Shown here piece after piece: positions 1 to 8,178 of a DNA stretch of 16,796 nt. The position numbers and the translations under genes are program-made. Source of the DNA: Candidatus Omnitrophota bacterium (GTDB lineage Bacteria > Omnitrophota > Gorgyraeia > Zapsychrales > Fredricksoniimonadaceae). The stretch spans positions 1-16,796 of the forward strand of contig JAHFGE010000018.1 in assembly GCA_023247575.1 (NCBI GenBank). The letters are read 5' to 3'. Position 1 is the stretch's first letter, and the number at the start of each line of letters is the position of its first letter. The notes beneath the pieces were generated by a model. That model worked only from the letters and a program-made list of their open reading frames with translations. It was not told the DNA's origin and searched no databases.

Positions 1-739
1 CCAAGAGAGCAACGTGGGTTCTTTTACCGGAGGTTTTTAATTTTCGTGGGGATATCCGCAACAAAGACATCCTGAACAGGCATGTGAGCGTATTCCAGGG
101 GAAACCACCGAAACGTTTCTAAAACTTGCTGGTCGACGCAAAGTAGATATTTTATTGGGCTCTTTATTAGAGAAGGCTGCGCCATCTAAAGCCTACAATA
201 CATCGGTGGCGATTAGCGGCTCTTCGGGGGAAATCGCAAAATACCGAAAAATTCATTTATTCGATGCTAGGGTCGGTGATAAGATCATAGGTGAGTCGGA
301 AACCATGACCGCCGGCCAAAGGCTGCAAAAGATTACCGTCGGTGAATTTAAAGCAGGCTTAAGCATTTGTTATGATTTAAGATTTCCTGATCTTTATCAA
401 AGTTATGCCCGCCAGGGAGCGACGGTTTTAACGGTGCCGTCGTGTTTTACCAGACAAACCGGCACGGCCCATTGGGAGAGCCTATTGAGAGCTAGGGCGA
501 TCGAAAATCTTTGCTATGTTCTGGCTCCCGGGCAAGTGGGGGAAGATACGCGCGGCATGGAAGCTTATGGGCACAGCGCGATCGTTAATACTTGGGGAGA
601 AATCATCGCTTGCGGTTCTTTGGATAAAGAAGAGATTGTTTATGGGGAGATTTCTTTAGAAGCGGTCAAAGAAGCAAGAAGAAAATTGCCGGGGATAGTT
701 CTAAAATGGGACAAGGTATGCTTAAGCGTATTAAAGTAG
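1..739 (+). CDS. Nitrilase/omega-amidase family C-N hydrolase, 5'-partial and frameshifted
   Basis: This is a carbon-nitrogen hydrolase of the nitrilase superfamily, probably an omega-amidase-like or Nit-type amidase in the cytoplasm; the substrate cannot be read from the sequence. All three catalytic residues of the family are visible: Glu in LLPEVFNFRGD (codon 30-32), Lys in YRKIHLFD, and Cys in GLSICYDLRFPDLY. The 5' end is missing at the window edge. The frame that starts at base 3 carries the Glu motif and continues to about base 98. The rest of the protein (VDILLGSLLEKA onward) is read in another frame from about base 101 to the stop at 737-739. One lost G in the run at 98-101 explains the shift. 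A gene caller would report only a shortened product from the TTG at 155, which lacks the catalytic Glu. The 3' end overlaps mdh. Family certain; intactness uncertain. Confidence 0.85.
98..101 (+). other. Apparent 1-base frameshift in a G run
   Basis: The sequence reads CCAGGGGAAACC. Adding one G would join the upstream frame (ending NRHVSVFQG) to the downstream frame (ETTETFLKLAGRRK) into one smooth nitrilase sequence. It is either a homopolymer sequencing or assembly error or a true inactivating deletion; the sequence alone cannot decide. Confidence 0.75.
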
Positions 740-1701
740 CCGTCACAGGCGCCGCAGGTCAAATTGGTTATGCTTTGCTTTTTCGCATTGCTGCCGGAGA
801 AATGTTTGGCAAAGATACCGAAATCGACTTACAGCTTTTGGAACTGGAAAAAGTCCTGCCGGCCCTAAGTGGAGCGGTCATGGAACTAGAGGACTGCGCG
901 TTCGGGCTGCTTAAATCCATGACCGCCACTAGCGATGCCAGCAAGGCTTTTAAAGATATCGACTGGGCTTTACTGGTAGGAAGCGTGCCGCGGAAAGAAG
1001 GCATGGAGCGCAGTGATCTGTTAAAAATTAATGGGGGCGTTTTTATTGAGCAGGGCAAGGCTCTCTCGGCCGCAGCCAAGCCTTCCTGCAAAATTCTCGT
1101 CGTAGGAAACCCCTGTAACACGAATGCTTTTATTGCCAAAAGCGTTTGCAAAAATATCGCTGCGAAAAATTTTTTTGCCATGACCATGCTGGATCAGAAC
1201 CGCGCTACGGCACAATTGGCCCAAAAAGCTGGTATCGCCGTCTCGGAGGTCAGGCGTGTGGCTATTTGGGGCAATCACTCTTCCACTCAATATCCGGACT
1301 TTTACAATGCTCTTATTGAGGGTAAACCAGCCACCGAAGTTATCAGTGACTTGAATTGGCTGCAGACCACATTTATAGAAACTGTGCAAAAGCGCGGCGC
1401 TGCCATCCTTAAGGCCCGGGGGCTTTCATCTGCTGCTTCAGCAGCCAATGCCGTTATTGATACCGTGCGAGCCATCCGCACGCCTACAGCGGCTGGCACG
1501 TGCTTTTCCGCGGCCGTTTCTTCTGATGGCAGCTATGGCATTCCGGAAGGTATTATGTTTGGATTTCCATTGCAAAGTGATGGAGAAAATTGGAAAGTGG
1601 TCAGTGGTTTTAATCACAATGATTTTGCAAAGACTAAAATAAAAGCTACCTTGGCAGAGCTTTTAAACGAAAGGGAAACTATAAAAGGGTTGCTTGAATA
1701 A
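706..1701 (+). CDS. mdh: Malate dehydrogenase, type 2 (NAD-dependent)
   Basis: This enzyme interconverts malate and oxaloacetate with NAD(H) in the cytoplasm, in the TCA cycle or its reductive branch. It belongs to the type 2 (cytosolic-like) MDH family. Visible signs are the Rossmann loop TGAAGQIGYALL near residue 14, the GNPCNTNAF cofactor segment, the MTMLDQNRA segment that contributes substrate-binding and catalytic residues, and the catalytic His in IWGNHSSTQYPD. The length of 331 aa is normal for the family. The start is ambiguous. ATG at 706 has a G-rich stretch about 9 bases upstream, while ATG at 718 gives MLKRIKVAVTG, closer to typical family N-termini, but its AAGG lies only one base away. 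Either way the gene overlaps the end of the nitrilase gene by 22-34 bases, so the two are probably translationally linked. Nothing looks damaged. Confidence 0.95.
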   Translation: MGQGMLKRIKVAVTGAAGQIGYALLFRIAAGEMFGKDTEIDLQLLELEKVLPALSGAVMELEDCAFGLLKSMTATSDASKAFKDIDWALLVGSVPRKEGMERSDLLKINGGVFIEQGKALSAAAKPSCKILVVGNPCNTNAFIAKSVCKNIAAKNFFAMTMLDQNRATAQLAQKAGIAVSEVRRVAIWGNHSSTQYPDFYNALIEGKPATEVISDLNWLQTTFIETVQKRGAAILKARGLSSAASAANAVIDTVRAIRTPTAAGTCFSAAVSSDGSYGIPEGIMFGFPLQSDGENWKVVSGFNHNDFAKTKIKATLAELLNERETIKGLLE

Positions 1702-1785
1702 AAATTTAATATTTCCTTAACCCTTTGATTAAACGTGAGTTATATTATTGAATCGGGAGAGAAATAAAAAATTCTTGTTCGCCAT

Positions 1786-1814
1786 TTGCATTTTGGCTGT
1801 TTACAGGGTATACT
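1786..1814 (+). promoter_or_regulatory. Sigma-70-type promoter for the SurA-like/cpaB/cpaC genes
   Basis: TTGCAT at 1786-1791 and TATACT at 1809-1814 are separated by 17 bases, each one base from consensus. The predicted transcript would begin near 1821, just before the ribosome binding site GGAAAGGGG (1830-1838) and the ATG at 1844. It also argues against the earlier in-frame start at 1748, which lies upstream of the promoter. Confidence 0.6.
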
Positions 1815-1843
1815 TAAAGTACTTTTGTTGGAAAGGGGCTTGT

Positions 1844-2788
1844 ATGGGTATAAAGAAGCTTTTCGTTTTAGGATTAGTCTTGACCTTCTTAACTGGGTTA
1901 ACCAGTTGTGACCTTTTTTCTCCTAAAAAGACTGCCAAGAAGACCGCTTCCCAGACCAGCGCCTCAGCTGTTGCCAATACGGCTGCTACGGTTAGCCCCA
2001 CAGATAATAGCTCATTGCCTGCCAATGTCATTGCTCGCGTAGGGGATTGGACATTGACCATGGATGAATTTAACCAGAGACTTAAACTTCTCAAACAAGC
2101 TTTGCCGGATTTCAATGAAAACGATCCACAAGTAAAAGCCTCTGTACTTAACGAACTCATTCGTCAGCAACTGTTGGTTAAAGACGCTGAAAATTCTGAT
2201 ATTGCCAATCAAAAAGATATCAAAGATGCTGTCGAAGACTTCCGGCGTACTCTTTTAGTGCAAGAGCTGGCTAATCGTATTACCAAAAATGTTGCGGCTA
2301 CCGAAGACGAGGCAAGAAAGTATTATGATTCTAACAAAGATCTTTTTGTAGAACCGATCAAATGGAAAGTGCGTGAAATCATGGTTGCGGATGAGGTTAC
2401 AGCCAAAAATTTATTGGTTCAGGTGTTGCAAGGGGGTGATTTTGCCAGCCTTGCTCAGGCTAATTCTAAAGCTAAATCGGCTTCCCAAGGCGGCGCTTTG
2501 CCGGAATTTACTAAGGCGCCTTTCGAGGAGATGCAAAAAGCCATTGCTTTATTGGATGCGGGCGGCACAAGCTCTGGGTTTAAGGGGCCTGACGGGTATT
2601 ATATTGTACGCGTTGATGATAAAAAGGGCGGCAACCTAAAGCCATTTGTCGATATTAAGGCGGAATTGATTTCCGGACTCACGCTTCGCAAACAGCAGAA
2701 TGCGATATTAGAATACATTGATCAATTGCGTCAAAAAACCAAGGTGCAAGTCAACAAGGAACTCTTAGGTATCAGTGAAAGCAAATAG
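1844..2788 (+). CDS. SurA/PpiC-like peptidyl-prolyl isomerase lipoprotein
   Basis: This is probably a lipid-anchored periplasmic chaperone of the SurA/parvulin group, which helps fold outer-membrane proteins. With the ATG at 1844 the protein has 314 aa. A signal peptide ends in the lipobox LTSC, with the lipidated Cys at residue 22, followed by a Lys/Ser/Thr/Ala-rich linker to about residue 65. Next comes a SurA-N-like helical region (ARVGDWTLTMDEFNQRLK, then SVLNELIRQQLLVKDA). A PpiC rotamase domain follows at about residues 170-255 (IKWKVREIMV, GDFASLAQ, SQGGALPEF, GYYIVRVDD). The start at 1844 is preferred over 1748 because it gives a proper lipoprotein signal, has a ribosome binding site 5 bases away and lies downstream of a good promoter. 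It is 26 bases upstream of cpaB, so it may serve secretin or pilus assembly; that link is inference. Confidence 0.85.
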   Translation: MGIKKLFVLGLVLTFLTGLTSCDLFSPKKTAKKTASQTSASAVANTAATVSPTDNSSLPANVIARVGDWTLTMDEFNQRLKLLKQALPDFNENDPQVKASVLNELIRQQLLVKDAENSDIANQKDIKDAVEDFRRTLLVQELANRITKNVAATEDEARKYYDSNKDLFVEPIKWKVREIMVADEVTAKNLLVQVLQGGDFASLAQANSKAKSASQGGALPEFTKAPFEEMQKAIALLDAGGTSSGFKGPDGYYIVRVDDKKGGNLKPFVDIKAELISGLTLRKQQNAILEYIDQLRQKTKVQVNKELLGISESK

Positions 2789-2814
2789 CCTTACAACAAG
2801 GCAGAAGGAATCTT

Positions 2815-3627
2815 ATGGCCATAGAAAATAAAAAGCAGATTTTTTTAATCGTATTTGCTGTGATTGCGGGTATTGCGGCAACACTGTTGACCAGCAGCTA
2901 TGTGACCAAAACTATTGGGCAAAAAACTCAGGAGCTTTCCGAGACGTATGCTCAACAACAAAAACAAATGGCCGCTGAAATGCAGCAAAGAAGCGATCAA
3001 CAGGTCGCTGCTTTAAGGGAAGAGATTAATCGCGTCCGCCAGGAACAGGAGAGTGCTTTGCAACAGGCTCAGCAGGCCGCTTTGCAACGGGCAAAGCCGC
3101 GGGCCACTGCTTTTTTAACAGCCAAGACACCTGGGGGCAAACGCGCGGTGACAGTCATGATTGATTCTTTAAATGCGGTGGGAGGGCTTCTTAATGCCGG
3201 TGATTTTGTAGATGTGATTGCCCATTTAAATGTGCCGCTAGAGGTCGATCCTGAAAAAAAGAAAACTATTACGGCCGTGGTCTTTCAAGACTTGCAAGTA
3301 TTAGCTATCAACACCAATTTGGATGAACCGGGTAATTATAATGAACAACAGGCCGCGCCTTCTTTGAAAATAACCTTTGCCGTAGACCCTCAAGAAGCTG
3401 GACTTTTGGCTTTTGCTAATAAGAACGGGAGGCTAGAGCTTACTTTGCGCAGCCCCAATGACAATACCAAACAGATGGTCAAGACGTCAACCTGGAAGAC
3501 CTTGGCGGATTATGTTTTGCAAAATCAAGGATCTGCTTTTGCTGTTCCTGAAGAGGAAGGGCAACCAGCCAAGAAAGAAGGGAATAAACCCTACATCCAG
3601 ATTTTCCGAGGAGGCAAGGAGCTTTAA
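2815..3627 (+). CDS. cpaB: Tad pilus assembly protein CpaB/RcpC
   Basis: This is a periplasmic, inner-membrane-anchored part of the Tad/Flp pilus machine that works with the secretin. The N-terminus carries one membrane segment (about residues 8-27). A Gln/Glu/Lys-rich predicted coiled coil follows, at about residues 31-95. The RcpC/CpaB domain starts near residue 107 (GKRAVTVMIDSLNAVGGLL, NAGDFVDVIAHL) and runs through VVFQDLQVLAIN and ITFAVDPQEAGLLAFA. Family members usually have an SAF/antifreeze-like domain near the N-terminus. I do not see one here; the coiled coil occupies its place. The tail is Lys/Glu-rich. The 270-aa length is in the family range. AAGGA at 2805-2809 serves as ribosome binding site. 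The stop overlaps the next start as TAATG, showing translational coupling to cpaC. Confidence 0.88.
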   Translation: MAIENKKQIFLIVFAVIAGIAATLLTSSYVTKTIGQKTQELSETYAQQQKQMAAEMQQRSDQQVAALREEINRVRQEQESALQQAQQAALQRAKPRATAFLTAKTPGGKRAVTVMIDSLNAVGGLLNAGDFVDVIAHLNVPLEVDPEKKKTITAVVFQDLQVLAINTNLDEPGNYNEQQAAPSLKITFAVDPQEAGLLAFANKNGRLELTLRSPNDNTKQMVKTSTWKTLADYVLQNQGSAFAVPEEEGQPAKKEGNKPYIQIFRGGKEL

Positions 3628-5468
3628 TGAAAAAATTAACTCATTGTAGAAAATTGATAGAGAGGCCATTCGTGGTGTCTCTATTCATTCTGACACAAAT
3701 TCCTTTCCTGGCTTGGGCCGAAGAGAAAACCGTTTCGGCTAATGTTCAAGCCGCGGAAGACCAAACACAGGGAGAAAATGCAAAAACCAATAGCGAAACC
3801 ATCTCTTTTGTTATAGGAGACATACAAGCTATTGAAACCAAAAATTTAACGAGGATTTCTGTGACCAATCCTGATGTGGCAGATATCTCGGATGCTAAAC
3901 CGGAAAAAGTGCTCATCGTCGGTAAAAAAGCAGGACAGACGGATGTGTTTGTCTGGGATGACAACGGTAAGCGCGGTTTTAGCGTCCAAGTGGCCAGCGA
4001 AGACCTCGACAATCTTAAGAAACGCCTGCAAGAAGTTATTGATAAAGCGGGGATTAAAGGGATCATTTTAGATAAGAATATTTACGAAGGAAAGGTTGTT
4101 TTATCCGGATCCCTTTCCCAGCGGGATAAGGATCTTTTGGATAAAGCCATGGATCCGTTTAGCGATAAAATGATCAATCTGACCAAAGTGGAAGTTAACG
4201 AAGATTTAATACAGATTGATATGCAGATTACGGAGTTAAGTACGACTTTGACGAAACAATTAGGGCTTGATTGGGCTAATTTTACCGGCTCAACACTGTC
4301 CACCGTAACAAATAACACCACGAATGCCAATACGATAGGCGGCCAGGTTAATTATCAGGAAAAACTCCCTACCTTGAATGGCAAACCAGAAGATTTTTTT
4401 AAAATAGGGAAATTTTATCGCCAAACGAGTCTGGCCGCTGCCATTAATGCTTTGGTCCAGGAAGGCAAAGGCAGGATTCTTTCCAAACCGCGTTTGGTGG
4501 TGGTCAGCGGTAAGGAAGCGAACTTTTTAGTCGGAGGAGAAGTTCCTATTCTTAACACGGTTACTACTGCTGGAGGAGCTGGAACAACAACAACCAGCAC
4601 CACCTTTAAACGTTACGGCATCAACATGACACTCGCTCCCACAGTCCGCGAAGGGAAAATCGAGATTGTTCTTAACGTACAAATCAGCGATATCGATAAA
4701 GCCAATGCTGATCGTAATGGAGATCCTGCCTTTATTACTCGTTCGGCCCAAACTCATCTGCTTCTTGATGATATGCAAACCATTGCCCTGGCAGGGTTGA
4801 TTAAACATAATGACGGAGAAACAGTGAAAGGAATTCCTTTTTTAAGCAAAGTTCCTATAGTAGGAGCCCTATTCCGCACCCGGCAGAACGGCAGCCCTAA
4901 TGCAGATACTGAACTTGTCATTACTTTAACCCCGACTATTTTAAAATCAAAGAAGTTTACCACCGAGCAAGTCAAACTGCCTTCCAAACGGATGGAGCAT
5001 TTAACCAAGGAAGTGGAAAGCAATTTTGAAAAAGAGTCCATGGTTACAGTCAAAGAGGTTCCAAAACCAGTTACGACAATAGCCCCATCGGTGGTCAAGT
5101 CAGGTCTTTCTATGCCTAAGGTTGTGCCTAACGCAATCCTGTCTCCCTATGTGCGTTCTATTCAACTGCGGATTTCCCAGGCTATTTCTTATCCGTATGA
5201 GGCTTTGCAGAAGAATTGGGAGGGCACCGTCAAACTCAGACTGCGTATTCTCAAAGACGGAACATTGGCAGATGCTGACGTGCTCGAATCTTCGGGGCAT
5301 GATACCTTCGATAAAGATGCGCTTAATACCGCTCGCATTGTGGCGCCTTTCCCGCCTTTCCCATCCGACATGACGCAGGAAGATTTGGTGGTCACTGTTC
5401 CCATCATTTATAGCCAGCAGAGCGCGGCCGACACACCGGATTCTCAGAGCGTCGTTGCCTCGTATTAA
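3627..5468 (+). CDS. cpaC: Tad secretin CpaC/RcpA with a C-terminal TonB-type domain
   Basis: This is the outer-membrane secretin through which the Tad pilus leaves the cell. A signal peptide ends at about residue 31 (LAWA, then EEK). A CpaC-type N domain spans about residues 59-121 (GDIQAIETKNLTRISVTNP, VLIVGKKAGQTDVFVWD). A BON-like segment follows to about 193. The secretin domain runs from about 193 to 440 (IQIDMQITELS, GRILSKPRLVVVSGKEANFL, GINMTLAPTVREGKIEIVL, GIPFLSKVPIVGALF, TELVITLTPTIL). After a linker, residues about 504-594 match the TonB C-terminal fold (YPYEALQKNWEGTVKLRLRI, DGTLADADVLESSGHDTFD, APFPPFP). At 613 aa the protein is longer than usual because of this extra domain. 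The start codon overlaps the cpaB stop, and GAGGAGGCAAGGAG just upstream is a strong ribosome binding site. Confidence 0.92.
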   Translation: MKKLTHCRKLIERPFVVSLFILTQIPFLAWAEEKTVSANVQAAEDQTQGENAKTNSETISFVIGDIQAIETKNLTRISVTNPDVADISDAKPEKVLIVGKKAGQTDVFVWDDNGKRGFSVQVASEDLDNLKKRLQEVIDKAGIKGIILDKNIYEGKVVLSGSLSQRDKDLLDKAMDPFSDKMINLTKVEVNEDLIQIDMQITELSTTLTKQLGLDWANFTGSTLSTVTNNTTNANTIGGQVNYQEKLPTLNGKPEDFFKIGKFYRQTSLAAAINALVQEGKGRILSKPRLVVVSGKEANFLVGGEVPILNTVTTAGGAGTTTTSTTFKRYGINMTLAPTVREGKIEIVLNVQISDIDKANADRNGDPAFITRSAQTHLLLDDMQTIALAGLIKHNDGETVKGIPFLSKVPIVGALFRTRQNGSPNADTELVITLTPTILKSKKFTTEQVKLPSKRMEHLTKEVESNFEKESMVTVKEVPKPVTTIAPSVVKSGLSMPKVVPNAILSPYVRSIQLRISQAISYPYEALQKNWEGTVKLRLRILKDGTLADADVLESSGHDTFDKDALNTARIVAPFPPFPSDMTQEDLVVTVPIIYSQQSAADTPDSQSVVASY

Positions 5469-5481
5469 TGGTTCGATTTCG

Positions 5482-5580
5482 TCCTTCGACAAGCTCACCT
5501 CGTGCCGAGCAATTCGGTAAAGGCACTCGGTGCGAGGCAGGACTCGCCCCGAGCGAAGTCGAGGGGCTTCGCTCACCACT
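5482..5580. repeat. Compound palindromic repeat between cpaC and the tadZ-tadA fusion gene
   Basis: The outer parts resemble the CCTTCGACAAGCTC element (family B) at about 5483 and a CGAGCGAAGTCGAGGGG complement near 5550-5565. Nested inside is a 40-base hairpin at 5498-5537 with arms CCTCGTGCCGAG and CTCGGTGCGAGG (family E). The same 40-base hairpin occurs in reverse orientation at 8253-8292 with a different loop. It may also act as an RNA hairpin after cpaC. Confidence 0.75.
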
Positions 5581-5590
5581 TATTTTTTCC

Positions 5591-5604
5591 CATTCGGGAA
5601 TGAC
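5591..5604 (+). repeat. Solo right arm of family A repeat
   Basis: CATTCGGGAATGAC is identical to the right arm of the family A palindromes found many times after position 8590. Here it stands alone, without a left arm, just upstream of the promoter for the ATPase gene. Confidence 0.7.
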
Positions 5605-5611
5605 AAACCTG

Positions 5612-5639
5612 ATGACAAAATAAAAATCCGTGGTAAAAT
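5612..5639 (+). promoter_or_regulatory. Promoter for the TadZ-TadA fusion gene
   Basis: ATGACA at 5612-5617 (one mismatch to TTGACA) is 16 bases from TAAAAT at 5634-5639, which has the extended -10 bases TG at 5631-5632. The start codon is at 5666. The ribosome binding site is weak (ACGGA around 5652). Confidence 0.5.
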
Positions 5640-5665
5640 ACAGCAATCTTTAACGGATTTTAATA

Positions 5666-7831
5666 ATGTCCTGCAAAATCATAACAGTTTTCAGCAATAA
5701 GGGCGGTGTGGGCAAAACTTTTGTGACCGTCAATACGGCCACGGCCTTGGCTTTAAAAGGTAAAAAAGTTCTGGCGCTGGATTTCGACCTTCAGGCAGGC
5801 CAAAATATGGCCCGTATGTTCAACTTGACTCCGGCCCACTCCCTCGTCGATTTTTTCTCAGGCCTCGAAACCAAAGAAAAAAATTACGTTATAAAAAAAT
5901 TCGTTGTGCCTCATTCCAGCGGATTGGATTTCCTTCCTGCCATTAATCATGTGCGCCAGGCCGGACATATCACCGCGGATAATATCCGTCCATTTTTTAA
6001 AAAAGCGGCTGTGCTATACGACTACATCATCATCGATGCGGATAAATTTTTTAGCGAAATATTAATCAGTGTTTTAGACAATAGCAACCTGATTCTCCTG
6101 GTGACGACACCGGACATTTTGGCTGTTTATCAGGCCAAAAATGGCCTGGAGATCCTGCAGAGTTTGCATTTTCCCTTGAAAATGTCTCGTCTTATTCTCA
6201 ACCGCGCCGAAAGCCGCGGGGGGGTAGCCTGGCAGGAGGTGCAGACGGTTTTGGGATGTGATATTTTTGCGCTGGTGCCTTCCGACGGGAAAACAGTTGG
6301 TCTGGCTTTAAACCGGGGCATTCCCTGTGTCATTGACAGCCCCCGGGCGCGCGTTTCCGAGGTATTTTTTGAATTAGCGGACAAGCTGCAGACGGAGAGC
6401 CTGTATGTCCCTTCTTCCGATGTGGTCAAAGTACGCAGCCCCGAGACAGTACTTTCTAAAGGCAATGAATTTTGGGAGAAATTCGGCATAGCCCCCAATG
6501 TTTCTTCTCCCATCGAGGGGATTTATCAAAAAGAAGAAGATGAAATCATTAAGTTAAAAAGAGCCATCCACCAGAAGCTGGTGGAGCGCATGAACCTTAA
6601 AAAAATTTCCACCGAAGCCCTCACCGATACGCAGCAATCCGCTAATATTCGCAAGGCGGCGGAGAAGATCATCACGGAGCTCTTGGCAGAAACATCGGGT
6701 TCTATTATTACTTCCCACCAGGAACGGGCCCGCATTGTTCGGGAAATTCTCAATGAAGCCGTAGGGTTAGGCCCCCTGGAAGATTTGCTGGCTGATACGG
6801 ACATTAGCGATATCATGGTGAACAACAAAGATGAGATTTTCATCGAGAAAAACGGAAAAATAATCCTCACCAACAAACATTTTATTTCCAATGATCAGGT
6901 GCGCGCCACCATTGACCGTATCATCGCTCCTTTAGGACGGCGCATCGACGAGTCAACCCCCATGGTGGATGCCCGCCTTCCCGACGGCTCCCGCATCAAT
7001 GCCATTATACCGCCCCTGTCCTTGAAGGGCCCCATGATCACGATTCGTAAATTTTTTCAGGATCGCTTTACGGCGGAAGACCTCTTGAATAAATTTAAAA
7101 GCCTTTCTCCAGCGATGGCAGACTTTTTAAATGCCTGTGTCATCGGCCGTAAAAACATGATTGTCTCGGGGCCTACTGGAGCGGGCAAGACGACCTTGCT
7201 CAATATTGTTTCCCACTTTATTCCCGACAACGAACGCATTATCACGATCGAAGATGCGGCTGAACTGCGTCTGAATAAAATTCACTGGGCCCGCCTGGAG
7301 GCCCGGCCTTCTAACGTCGAGGGTAAGGGCACTGTTTCCATACGGGATCTTTTTATCAACAGTTTACGCATGCGCCCTGACCGGATTATTATCGGCGAGT
7401 GCCGCGGGGCGGAAGTGATGGACATGCTGCAGGCCATGAATACCGGCCACGATGGCTCCATAACGACCGTACACGCCAACTCCACCCGCGATGTGCTGTC
7501 GCGTTTATCGTCCATGGTATTGCTTTCTGGGATCGAGGTCCCCTTGCGCGCCATTTATGAAATGGTGGCCTCCTCCATTAATATCATCGCCCACGTTTCG
7601 AGGTTTTCGGATGGCTCTCGTAAAATTACCGCTATCTCTGAATTGACAGGGCACATGGTGGAGGGAATCCCGGAGATGAAAGATGTCTTTGTTTTCAAGC
7701 ACGGCGGCATTAATGCCGACGGGGTTGTTTTAGGCGAGTATGCCCCCACCGGCTACGTGCCTAAGTGCTATGATGATTTTGTGACCCGCGGCATTCCTTT
7801 AAACAAAATGGTTTTTAATGCGCACTCGTGA
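5666..7831 (+). CDS. TadZ (CpaE)-TadA (CpaF) fusion ATPase of the Tad pilus
   Basis: Two Tad proteins that are normally separate are joined in one 721-aa chain. Residues 1 to about 260 form a MinD/ParA-like TadZ domain, which places the machine in the cell. It has the deviant Walker A KGGVGKT (residues 12-18), then LALDFDLQAGQNMARMF and YDYIIIDAD. A charged linker follows (about 285-330). The rest is the CpaF/TadA secretion ATPase that powers pilus assembly: an N-terminal helical part, VGLGPLEDLLADTDISDIMV, the Walker A GPTGAGKTT (502-510), the Walker B stretch RIIIGECRGAE near 572-582 and the His box GHDGSITTVHAN near 594-606. No stop or frameshift separates the halves, and all key ATPase motifs of both are present. 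The stop overlaps the GTG of the next gene (GTGA). Confidence 0.93.
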   Translation: MSCKIITVFSNKGGVGKTFVTVNTATALALKGKKVLALDFDLQAGQNMARMFNLTPAHSLVDFFSGLETKEKNYVIKKFVVPHSSGLDFLPAINHVRQAGHITADNIRPFFKKAAVLYDYIIIDADKFFSEILISVLDNSNLILLVTTPDILAVYQAKNGLEILQSLHFPLKMSRLILNRAESRGGVAWQEVQTVLGCDIFALVPSDGKTVGLALNRGIPCVIDSPRARVSEVFFELADKLQTESLYVPSSDVVKVRSPETVLSKGNEFWEKFGIAPNVSSPIEGIYQKEEDEIIKLKRAIHQKLVERMNLKKISTEALTDTQQSANIRKAAEKIITELLAETSGSIITSHQERARIVREILNEAVGLGPLEDLLADTDISDIMVNNKDEIFIEKNGKIILTNKHFISNDQVRATIDRIIAPLGRRIDESTPMVDARLPDGSRINAIIPPLSLKGPMITIRKFFQDRFTAEDLLNKFKSLSPAMADFLNACVIGRKNMIVSGPTGAGKTTLLNIVSHFIPDNERIITIEDAAELRLNKIHWARLEARPSNVEGKGTVSIRDLFINSLRMRPDRIIIGECRGAEVMDMLQAMNTGHDGSITTVHANSTRDVLSRLSSMVLLSGIEVPLRAIYEMVASSINIIAHVSRFSDGSRKITAISELTGHMVEGIPEMKDVFVFKHGGINADGVVLGEYAPTGYVPKCYDDFVTRGIPLNKMVFNAHS

Positions 7832-8178
7832 TCAAAAACCTCACCCGACAAACCACCATCGCTGCCTCCGTTGAAATCGCCCGCACACCTTTTAAGCGCC
7901 TGCAGGGACTTTGTGGAAGAACAGCCTTGGGGTTCGGGGAAGCTTTGGTGATCACCCATTGCCAAAGCATCCACATGATGTTCATGAAATTTCCTATTGA
8001 TGTGATTTTTATCGACGGAAAAGGCAAGACGGTCGGCCTGGCAGAGAGAATAAAACCTTTTGCCATTTCACCCATTTTTTGGAAATCATCTTGCGCCATT
8101 GAATTGCCCGCTGGTACAATTGAGAAGACAAATACGCAAGTAGGAGACCAACTTAAAATTCTAAATCCTAAACTCTAA
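7828..8178 (+). CDS. DUF192 family protein
   Basis: A small 116-aa protein of the DUF192 family, whose biochemical role is not known. The family pattern is visible: RTPFKRLQGLCGR near the N-terminus, then ALVITHCQSIHMMFMKFPID, VIFIDGKGKTVGLAERIKP and CAIELPAGTIEKTNTQVGD. No signal peptide or membrane segment is present, although many family members have one. It starts with GTG and overlaps the TadZ-TadA stop by 4 bases, so the two are translated together; DUF192 genes are often found beside tad genes. The last residues (KILNPKL) and the stop codon are encoded by the left arm of the inverted repeat at 8154-8333, so the original 3' end was probably replaced or trimmed by that element. Family assignment is good; function unknown. 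Confidence 0.85.
   Translation: MIKNLTRQTTIAASVEIARTPFKRLQGLCGRTALGFGEALVITHCQSIHMMFMKFPIDVIFIDGKGKTVGLAERIKPFAISPIFWKSSCAIELPAGTIEKTNTQVGDQLKILNPKL

Noticed and set aside
1683..1727. Possible terminator after mdh (AAAGGGTT pairing with AACCCTTT)
   Set aside because: The loop is about 27 bases and no T run follows, so it is too weak to call.
1748..1843. Upstream in-frame start for the SurA-like protein
   Set aside because: It lies upstream of the likely promoter and adds 32 residues before a complete lipoprotein signal peptide that has its own ribosome binding site.
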